NCBI RefSeq assembly: GCF_037038585.1
Contig: NC_092523.1
Coordinates: forward strand, 28,835,501-28,899,500
Direction of reading: 5' to 3'
DNA length: 64,000 nt
Source: Patagioenas fasciata
Lineage: Eukaryota > Chordata > Aves > Columbiformes > Columbidae
Below are positions 49,701-60,400 of the stretch, one piece after another. Numbering within the stretch: the stretch's first letter is position 1; the number at the start of each line of letters is the position of its first letter. The translations under genes were made by a program, and so were the position numbers. The notes under the pieces were generated by a model. It had not been told where the DNA came from and did not search any database. It was given only the letters and a program-made list of their open reading frames with translations.

Positions 49701-52700
49701 AGCTGATTGACAGCTAACTCTGTGTTTGGTAGAAGAGAATTCCTCTGTAAGAGATGGAGCTTTTCTAAATTATAGTCACTAATAACTGTGCCATAGATGA
49801 AAGCATTACAGTCATGCTCAGACAGGTTAGCAGGTAGAGTGCAAAAAAGGCTGTGAAATGTGCAACGTGGGTCCACCTTGTCAGGTACATACTGCTGTGT
49901 GCAGCAGACATGTAGTAAGTACTATGTCCTTGTTATGTCTGAACAAATGTGCATGAAAAAATTTGGGCTTCCCAAATTTACAACTCAGCTAGGACTACAA
50001 ACCTAAAAATGGAAATTGGGTTGTAACTAGACACATGGGATCACAAACAAGCAGCTGCAAAAGCAAAAAGACAAAGGCAAAATGTTAAGCTGATTGGAAT
50101 TTCATAAGATTGACATTGTTGCTTAAAGTGCTTGGGTTGCTTACATTTAAAAAAAAATCAAAGTACATAAAAATTAAAACAAAGCTAATAATATTAACTA
50201 CGCAAGTTATTATACAAATAGAATAACAGACCAACAAAAGAGAAATAAATTAAAACGAACACTGATAAAAGGTACTAGCAAAGAACAGGTGCACAGCCAA
50301 AACTTTAAAAAATTTGTAGTACACATTCAGCTGTAAGACAGTCCCCACATTTGTCAGCTACAAGCAGCAAAAAAAGAGATGGAACGAGAAGGTTCTGCTG
50401 CTGAAAGGCAGCAAATCACAGACAGCTGCAAGTTGTCGGCTCAGATCCCCAGTACATGGTGCTGTAACAGATGAGTGAATGAAATGCCATGTCTGAAGTT
50501 AAAAGACAGGCTGTCATAGCACTTTAGGATCCACCAGCTAATGTGATTTTCAGTTTCACTTTAGTTAGGTCTTCAATATCTTTACTAAATCTAATGAGAA
50601 GGAAATACCTACTGCTTTATTTTCGTTACTCCAACTGCTAAAGGAACAAGACTTTTCAAATGTGATCTACTGCTCTGAGGTAACTGTAAATTATTAAAAC
50701 AAAATTGGCAGGAGTAATTTTGGGACTTAATTTCAAGAAGGTGTTCTGCTTCGCTGGTATGGTTTCTCCATCAGTCCCCTGTTCTGCCTCCCTCTGCTAT
50801 ATCCCCAAAATAGAAATTACATAAAATCCTGACAACCTCTTCTGTGAAACACAGAAGTTGAAGTCTGAGCTCATCCTCTAAGATAACTGATTCATCAGCA
50901 CTGCAGTGCTTCATTGGGTTCAGTGGAAAACCAGCACAGGACAAAAATGTTATTTTTCCAATTAAGAAAATAGTAGTGAGACTTATAAATGGACAATAAG
51001 TCTCAGCAACAGCATGTGAAACAAGTAGAAAACTTAAGATGTCATTAAGCCTAATATCCACAGAACTCAATGCCATAGAAATAGACATTTTAGGGAAGCA
51101 CAGAATAATATTAGACATCTGTGCTACATTTTTTTCTAGCTGCTTGCCGAAAAGCTTTTTTTGTCCTAGATATTTTTCCATTCTTTCATAAGGGATTGGA
51201 AGTCTACACGTAAGCATAAGAGAAAAAGAATTATGTTTCATTTAATCAACTAAAATCTTTTACATCATGTGAGTATTCCAATCCTAAAGAGATACAAGTG
51301 AATGTGCTTAATTTGATATAGGAGAGAAGTTCTGCTGCCGTACAAATAGTGCCATTCTTATTTGTACAGCTGCGATGGACAGGCTTTTGCTGGACTGAAG
51401 CCAAGGCATTCAGCACACTACAGACTGCTTGCAATTTATAGAATCGTGACTGCATTTTTTTTAATTAAAAGAAAATGCTCCTTAACTTAGTTGGTGTTAG
51501 CATCAAGTGAACATTCCGTGATTTGTCAGAGTCGGCGTCAGACCACTGCTGTTGGACTGGTGTGACACTAGTGCTGTGATCTTTTCATGGACTAGCATGA
51601 ATTTAAAACGTTTTTTTCACAATTTCTGAAAATGCTTGTTCTAGTAATTTTACTCTCAGTTATATATTGCAATTATCTGTATGTTTTACAACCTAGAGCT
51701 GTCTTGCACCTGAATAAAACCAGAGATTATAGTCTTGTACTTTAGCATTTAAATAGTAATTCATACTACTAACATTAAAGAGATAAATTTTCACATAAGT
51801 CAATTGAAATATAGAAAACATTTTCTAGAATTAAACTGATGTAAAATTATTTTAATGAAAAAATTATGTTCCTATAAACATAAGGCCTAAACATTCAAAT
51901 TATACCTGAAGAATATATTTTTTGTTGCTTTTTTTTAAAAAATTGAAGAATGTCCTAAGAATGTTTATCAGTAAACTGTGAAGTACAGACCTTTGGACCA
52001 GCACTGGTTAATGCTGATCTAGAAAGTGCCTTTGTCATCATTCACAGTGAGGAAACCTTACCCATTTTAAAAGGCAAGTGATTATTATATTTTTATATGG
52101 AAATTCTGAATGCTTATAAATAAATCTGTTAAAGAGGGATTTGCAGGTTTAGCTTTCCTGTGGAAAAGCTCCTGGGCCTCAGTGAGAATTGAAGTCTCCT
52201 GGAAGATGTCTGTTGTCTGTGTTAGAGAGCTACATCCACATGATGCTTGTCATGAACGTGAGTACCAGCCTTCATTCATGTGAGTGATCTTTGTAGAGTG
52301 CTACTATTATTCACCTAGTAAGAACTCTGAGGTTACATTCTACATCCTTTTCCTTGTATCAGTATAACATGATAAATCATGAATAATGTTGGATGAAAGG
52401 TCCACTTCTGTTTCTCACTTAGTGTAAAGTGCTACATTTCTTTAGTTTACAAAACAGCCATTGATAAATCCAACTGAACTTCACTTGATGTTACAGTAGA
52501 AGCTAGTACTTCATTTTCACCATTATTTGACAAAAGATATTTCACATTCACAGTAGATTACAATGAAATAAAACTTTGTCTCTTTCCTACGGAAGACTAA
52601 AATAGAAGATTTAGCTGCACTTCAAAGGACATTTCTTGAAATGGAGTGCTGGCCATGAAGTGGCAGGCAGGCTTCTTAAAGAAAAGAAGGACCAAAAGCA

Positions 52701-53185
52701 ACATTGTCTGATAAACACTTAACGGGAGTGAATGAAACAGAACAGGTAGAAGTAAATTCTGTGAGACGAGAATATTTCCTTGTAAATACTAGAAGCAACT
52801 GTCATTCCCCCTGAAGACGAGAGTGATTTTGCTGTTGACGTCATTGGAATAGGAATTTCGCTACTGAAGTCCATGAATTGTATAATGGAGTGAAAATGTC
52901 AAACCAAGCAAGGTAGTTACCTGGTGTTACCACTGCCATAAGCTGTAGATCCCTTCTCCTACCCTATTGATACTTTCATCTACATTCATTATTGGCCAAA
53001 TTCCAGCATGCGTGTTCAGCAGTTTTATTAGCCAGTACGTGAATGTTGCCAGACAAATTCACTCAGTAAAATCACAAACTAAGCCTTTTGATGTTTTTAA
53101 AAATTCAACACTCCAGAGCCCTATCTGTTTCTGTGGTGACCCAGATGATGTCAAACATGTCTAAAATGTTAGATATGACATATAG
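43746..53185. other. Intergenic DNA, no gene recognised
   Basis: About 9.4 kb of AT-rich DNA. The longest open frame is 50,771-51,241 on the minus strand (156 codons), which has no recognisable domain and probably arises by chance. Part of this DNA could be distal 3' UTR of USP46, whose vertebrate mRNAs can be long, but nothing in the sequence proves it. Confidence 0.45.
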
Positions 53186-53308
53186 AAGAGACTGGACAAT
53201 GCCATCAGACACCTGGTATGAACTGGGGGGTTGTCATATGCAGGGTCAGGAGCTGGACTTAATGATCCTGTGGGTCCCTTCCAACTCAGGATATTCTATG
53301 ATTCTGTA
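53186..53308 (+). mobile_element. CR1 LINE 3' end, very short
   Basis: It contains the 3' UTR motif ggacttaatgatcctgtggg and cccttccaactcagg, then the tail unit ATTCTATGATTCTGTA. It is an old copy consisting almost only of 3' UTR. Confidence 0.85.
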
Positions 53309-54344
53309 TACATGACAGCGTGTGTAAACTAATGGGTTTTATGTATTATGTTGCTCAGAAATGGACTCTGTCTTAAGAAATTAAAATGGGACTTACAGAT
53401 ATTCATGGAATTGCAGGATCAAGCCCTATAATATGTACTGTATGTACAATACTTACTTGAATGGACTGTGTAATTTCAGTTCTGATGGATATGTTGTATG
53501 TGAGCAGTCTGTCAATTTCTGCAAACTCAACTAAGAAAACAACCTACAATATTGTTTTAACAGAAAGATAAGTTCGATCTCTATAAATGTATTTTATCTC
53601 TGTATCATGTCATCTTGCTCCCTTTATTCCAGTGCTCTGCAAGTTCTGAAATCTCACTTCATCTGTACTACCTCATGATAAACAAAGTGACTGGACACAG
53701 CGAATTAGCTGCACTGTAATTTAAATCCCTCTATGTGAATTTTAGGCCTGAGGTTACACACTGGAAGTTTTTAACAACACAGGGCTTAAATTATTTTGGA
53801 AGAACAGAAGAACATCTTTTTGCAGCAGAGAGTAACATGTAAAAAAATCCCCTATGCAATCACAATTCCATCATGAAACAGATGTTTTTTTTCTTACGCT
53901 TAAAATGAGTAAGTGTATGCCAGGATATATTTAAAGGAATGCTTTGTAAATTTGTACACCCCAAAGCCACGTAGAAAGTTTTAAACAATTTTGCCCTAAA
54001 TGCAATGAATGCTTTCATACAAAATACTACTTCAGCTGGATTTGGTTTAACAGTTGACATCCAAATCTTATTACCTGTAAACGTTAGTCTGTATAAATTC
54101 CACTAAAATCTGACTGCAATTAATTCTTCAATCAGACTTAAAAACCACAAACATCCCCTGCAAAACAAAGTTCTGCATGTCAAAAATGGATGGTTATAGT
54201 CAATACCACGTAGACTAGTTAATAGGGGACAGAGTGTTGTTGTTCAACCACACAAGATGTGGTCTGTGTAAAAGTCAGTTCAGGGGGACTGTCACCTTCT
54301 GTTGCGTGCAGCATTGTTGTGTGCAATTGTCACAGTTTGCCAAG
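53309..54344 (-). other. DNA directly 3' of the USP46 stop codon, probably 3' UTR in part
   Basis: This region follows the USP46 stop on the minus strand. A possible polyadenylation signal AATAAA (plus-strand TTTATT at 53,623-53,628) lies about 720 nt after the stop. Whether it is used is unknown, so the mRNA end could be here or further away. Confidence 0.4.
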
Positions 54345-54446
54345 TCACTCTCTTGACTGATAGAATAAAATATAGCCAGACTCTGAATTTTTTGATATAT
54401 CAGAGGTCAGACCATAGAATTCTTCAATAGCTTGAGCATCTATTTT
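54345..54446 (-). CDS. USP46: USP46 last coding exon (residues 334-366)
   Basis: After the acceptor TTTTGCAG, the exon encodes [16 protein letters not shown], continues through YILFYQSRE and ends at TGA (plus-strand complement 54,345-54,347). It supplies the C-terminal end of the catalytic fold. Phase is 0 at the upstream junction. Confidence 0.95.
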   Translation of the reverse strand, partial: KIDAQAIEEFYGLTSDISKNSESGYILFYQSRE

Positions 54447-57400
54447 CTGCAAAATAAATAAAATTGTTTAATGTGCTGTCAGGTAAAAGAAATACCAAAC
54501 ATGAATTAAATGATTCTATAAACACAAAAGACAAAGTAATTTGTTTCAGGGTAGCAAATAACAAGTTCTGTTTGCAATTTAAATGGGGAAAGGGTAACAT
54601 TCAGGGGCTTGAGCCCTACTGGTCTCACTCATGGAAGTCAATAGGAGTGTTTGTCTCAGAGAACCTAACTGAATTAGGCTTTTCCCAACAGCAGAGAGAC
54701 GCTTTGGAATGCAATAGTGAACACTGTTAAAACACACAAATGTGACCATGGGACCCCACGTTTCTGCAGTTTCCAGAAACCCTCTTCAAGACATGACACA
54801 TCCAATGTCCCAGTGCTTACTTTCCTCCATTGGATTTACTTCAGGGAAATCAGACTCCAGACCCCAGTTTTGCTAAGGTGCCACAGTGACATAAAGGGTT
54901 TGCTTAGGAATTAATTGCAGTGTGCTTAGACAGAATCTGTAATAGCTGTGGGCCAGATCCTGCTCTACTTTACATTCAGACAAACCCAGACTGACTACAG
55001 AGTCCCGACTTTCTTGTAACTTCCCAGTTGTTCAAAGATTGAAATTCTACTGCAACACTAACTTTATCCAGTCTAATTTTGCCAAGTGATACTGCCAAGC
55101 ATTGCAAAATAGTTCCTGGATATTTTAGGTTTTGATGAATTAAATTTATTTTATTAGATATGAATAAATGTTCCAAAATAATTAAATCATTCCAAATTAA
55201 ACCCTTGAAGTCTGATATTAAAAACATTTGATGTTGCTCTGAAATAAAACCCCCTCTGACATTGACAATAAGAACCACAGGATTAATAATTGTGTTTGCA
55301 ATCTTAGTTGCTAACAGAGTTGAGCTGAATGTCACATTACAACCAAACTGTAGCTTTGCAAACTAGTAATCTATACCCAGATCTAGATCAGAATTTCAAC
55401 CCCAAATAGAAAGCAGAACATAAACACAAATATTGTGCTCATGACCTTCAGCATACTGACCTCTACAATGTCATCATCAAACAAGAGCCAAAATCCGTGA
55501 CTTTTCACAATAGTAATATAATGCCCTCGATTCGGTCCACTAGAAAACAAAACAAAAACAGAAAACCTGAAATATTAGAAGATACTGTTGAATCCATTTT
55601 GATAAATCTATTTCTGTATACAAGCAGTCTGAAGTATAACTAAATGTTATGAAGAACATAGTAAACCCACCCCTGGCAGAAGAGACAACATGTACTCCAC
55701 ACACCTTTTTACTGACTTACTGCAAAGATTTCATTGACTGAAAGCTAAATGTGTTATTTTCATCTGTGCTGCAACCATTTGCAAATTAACCTATAGAATA
55801 CTTAAAAATTTGCTCATTACCAGCGGCAACTGTTGCAAGTATTTTTAAAACATTACAAACTAAATTTGAGAAGGAAAATGGTTTGGTTTCAACCATGAAC
55901 ATTTGGTTATGTAGCCTTTGAGAAAAGCGAGAATAGGTTGTATTCCTAGAGCCCCAAGGATTTTTTGTTTGTTTTTTCTTTGACAATATCCGCTATGTAA
56001 GAATCTTTATTAAAGCTGTAATTGTCATTGCCTTGACAGGAGACCAAGGTGTGCTGCTGTAGGGCGTGCATGCTAACAGTGTCTGGCCCTCACAGAGCCC
56101 TGGCTCCCAAGCTTGCTAAGTGGGCTGATGAGGAAGTAGTCAGCTCCATTAATTTAAGCCAACCTTGTGACTTTTGGAGACCTGAGACATTATTTTTCAA
56201 ACAAGTACAGATTACTGAGGGAGGGTGGCTAAGAGGTTCGGGCCATGTTGGTGCAGCAGCAGGGTTTGTGTCCTCCCTCCCACTCTCCCCACATTTTGTC
56301 AGGCATGCCTCTCCCCTTGGCAAATGTCTGGCAATAACTCAAGTTACACATGAAAGTATCTTACCTTCCACAGTGAACAACAACAGCTACCAAATCATAC
56401 ATCCGATCTAAGTTGACAGCATCACCAGATGTGTTGAACAGACGTAACTCCAGAGGAAATACTACTCGATAAGACAGCTTAGTATATCTGTGCAATTGCT
56501 CCATGTATTTGAATCTCTTGAGGTGTAAGGCAAGAATCATTGGCAGCTTTTTTACTCTCATCCTGTGAAACCATTATAGCACATATGATAAAGACCTGAC
56601 CAGTTCAAGGCTATTATGTCTTTCCCTCATGAGTACACATTTGCATTATAAAAGCACTTAGTAAGTAACAGTAGTCAACTAGCAGTAGCTTCTAGATTGA
56701 GACACATGTAGTAGCTTCGAATCTGCCTGTAGGTTCTCTGACGCACACAGAGAAGGCAGTCAGGGTATAAAGCTTCTACATATCTAAACGCTGAACAGCA
56801 ATGAGGAGGTTTGTCAAAGCCCAGGATAGTCATGGTCAAATACCCTGCTCTTCGCTTACCTTTTCTGTGCCTCTTGTTTACTGCAGCATGTTTCACAATA
56901 GTATTTCTGTTCACTACATAATGTCTCTGTGTTACTGAAGTCTCTGTAAATAAAGACAATTATCAGTTCTTAAAGGATCTTAACACTTTTCCCCACTTGT
57001 GCTTATGAACTGGAACCCTAAAAAGACACACAGGATGAAATCTTCTCTCCACTGAGTCCAAGTTTCTAAAGCATCTAAAGCAGCTGTACTGGGGTTTGCA
57101 AAGGGTCTTATGGTATCTGGCTGCTGTGACAGCCCTATATACAGAGCTGTGCCTCTCCGTAGGATATGGGAGAAGGTCACATATTTCAAAGTGAGACATA
57201 TCCTGGTCTACGTATCAAGGGACTGCCTAGACTTAGGTGTAGTCACTTGATCATCCAATCCCTTTTAAAATTATCTGCAGAATGGAACAGCTTCAAGTGC
57301 ACTTCTGTCATCCTCAAATAGCAGGCATTTTGAGAACTGCGAATACAGACATAAGCACCTATCTTCCAGCTTAAGCATACAGGTTTTCTTGTGACTTTGG

Positions 57401-60400
57401 GCGTCAGCTATATCTGAAGCCCAGAACTGTCCTGTTGATTGCACCTACATTGTACCTAATAGACTTCTGAACTCCAGACTAATTTGGACCCATGCTGATC
57501 CAATAATCTCCAATTTAGCATTGCAGCCCACATGGACAGAAGCTGAAGCTGTGCTGTCTGCAAGTTCAGCCTGCTTCCACAGTAGGCAGCACAGTATGAT
57601 CTTAACAAAGGCAAAGGGAGGATTCTGGATGATTATTTCTTCCTGGCATCATCGCCACAGGGGTAGGTGGAAGAGCTGAAGACCATATAGATTACCAGGC
57701 CATAGATTATTAGAAGTTATTTACATAACTTCATAAAAGGGGAGGATTTTCCATTTTCAAGCGTTAAGTTCTTTAAAGGTTGACAGAGCATGACAGAGAG
57801 GCACTTCACATGACTGAATAATATTTATACTGAGAATGCTTTAACTAGTTGTGTGGGGTTTATTTTCTTTTTTTCTTGTTATGGTCTTAAACAATTTTAT
57901 CAGAAAGTGCTGAAATTTAGGATAAAATACATCTCTTGAAAGATAACATTGCAACAAAACTTTGACCATAACTATGATTATTTACCTAGAAGAAAAATAA
58001 AGCATGATCACTGGAAAATATTTTCTTCAATGGTAAACATTGATCTCAAACATCTGATTTCACATCTAAATTTAAAGACAAAAATAACTGGATTCTGACA
58101 GTTCCTCTAAAAACATGGTAAACTTTCAGCGAATCATAGATCAAGAGCTGAAACTTCAGAAAATATTAGAGATGGGTTATGTGTATGGAAAACATAATGC
58201 TGCAAGATTCAAAAGAATGTGTTTGTGTATGTTTTAGGTCGTCTGTTAAGGAAGGAATCTGATGTTTATTTTCAAAGCCTAACACATAAATTTAAAACAA
58301 ACAAAATAACACACACACTAAACCACCACCACCACCACCAACCCACCTCAAAAACCTAACTTGTGGAATGTATTGGTTTTCTTTTCACCTCAAAGTGAAG
58401 CAATGGAAATAATATTTTTCCAACATAAATATATACAGATAGTAGAAATTTGATAGATATTGATTTTATTTTTATCTCTGAAGTATTTGTTTTAGAGTGT
58501 AGCATGAGCAGAACTGAAACTTAGAATAAAAGTCCTCTCCGGATAATTTGAGGCTGAAGTACGGAATAAGAAACTTATATGGCAAAAAAAGTAGACGTTT
58601 GCAATCTTTTGCCCTCTAGGGACTCCAGCATTCATTCTGCAAAGCACACACTTAACTTTTAATATGCACATAACTCCTAATCAACAAAACACTTGAGTAG
58701 AAGCTTAAAGATAAGCACACGTAAATCGCTTTGAAGCCAATTATTATTCTGCAGTAATTCTTCTGGATGACAAGGCAATCAATTATCTCCTATTTTTTTC
58801 TTTCAAATACATAAATTGAAAGAGAAAATGAGTGAAAGAAAATATATTCATGTATATTTTGTCATTAGGGGAAATATCCAGTTGACATTATTTTTCTTCT
58901 GCTTAAGCACAAGACCCCAATGTTATTCTGCTTCTCTTTTCTGTACCTGCTAGGCTTGGGACATTTAGCAAAGTCAGACAGAACTATCTACCAGAGAGAT
59001 GTATTCATTTACCTTAGACAGTGTGTAATTGATGTGTTCTGCTCCACATCAACAGAAAGGTCAAGAAAATCTTCGTCTTTGCTACTAACCTGTTGAAAAA
59101 AATATACATGTAAAACAGAGATGTAGTAAAATGTCATACATCTAAGCATTGCTTATATCTACATGCAAATGTCAAAGAGCAATTTCTGCAGAAATTAATT
59201 ACACAGAAATAATTCATGGCAATCCTTTTCAATTTTTTCTAGTTCATCGTGACTGTATTTATTAGTAACTCTACCAATCCAGGTTTCATGTAATTCAGCT
59301 TCTGCCTGTTCCACTTATTCAAACCCACCAACCAGTGACTGCCGTCTACTGGTTATTGAAGGAGGACCATCATTGCCTATATTAGATGTGACTGGTGTAT
59401 TATGCATGTTCCCTTGTTATGCAGCACAACTTAGTTTCTTATTTTACTGGAATTTTATTCACCATTTGTATAATATATTACACTATGTAATCACAGTTTA
59501 TGCCCTACATAATTATCTCCACTATTAAGGATGCAATGAAGATATATTCCAAATAAGTGTCTGTCAAGAAATTAAATATTTATCCATGTTGTGATTTCTT
59601 TCCAGTGAGCATTCCAAAGGCTGGCTTTATATTTCTCGTTGACACAGCTGCATTCACTCATTGAATATTGTTCCTGGTCAATTATTTTGATTAAATACTT
59701 AAAAGATTATAGGTAAAAATGGCAAAGTGATGATATTCTGCAAAATAATTTTGATTTTTCTGTTTTTTTTCTAAGGAACAAGAGGAGAAAAAATCTAATA
59801 AAGAGGTTTTATTTTTTAAAAATGACCTCAAATATTTTCAGAATGGCAGATCTTGATTTTTGCTTTGAAAATGATTTTTTGCTCAGTGTTTAATCTTGAA
59901 GATGAAAGAATGTAAAAAAAAAAATTACAAACAGATAATTGCTGTAATGCTTCAGTGAGTTAAAAAGACTGCAGAATTACTTACTGCACATGAACTTAGT
60001 CATATGCATAATGACCATTTTGTTTATAAAATGCTGCATGAACACACCATATTTTGCCTCCTATGACTACATTTCCTTAGAATAACTAAATCATATAACA
60101 GGATAGTTAAGTTCGAATCAAGAACTTCAGTGAGGGGTTGAATCCATTGTTCTGACACAAGTCCCTCCTGCTCAGATTTCTGAAGTTCTGTGGATGTGGA
60201 AGTTATGTCCAGCTGTGAGCTCATCTGTGTGTTATATCAGAGATACTATAAACACAGTGAATGCAGCCTGTATGCATCCTGAATCCAGAGGAACACCTTC
60301 AGCAGGATGAATCTTGATGTGAAGATAAAGTGCACCCAATTAAAATGAACAGCAGCTCTTCGGACACAAATCTTCCCTGAGACATGACTTGACCCATGGG

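Noticed and set aside
50771..51241. 156-codon open frame on the minus strand
   Set aside because: No recognisable domain, no flanking exon structure, and an adjoining open frame in a different frame; best explained as chance in AT-rich DNA.
56675..56959. 94-codon open frame on the minus strand overlapping a USP46 exon
   Set aside because: It covers the exon at 56,860-56,943 in the wrong frame and runs through the donor site into the intron; it is a shadow of the real exon.
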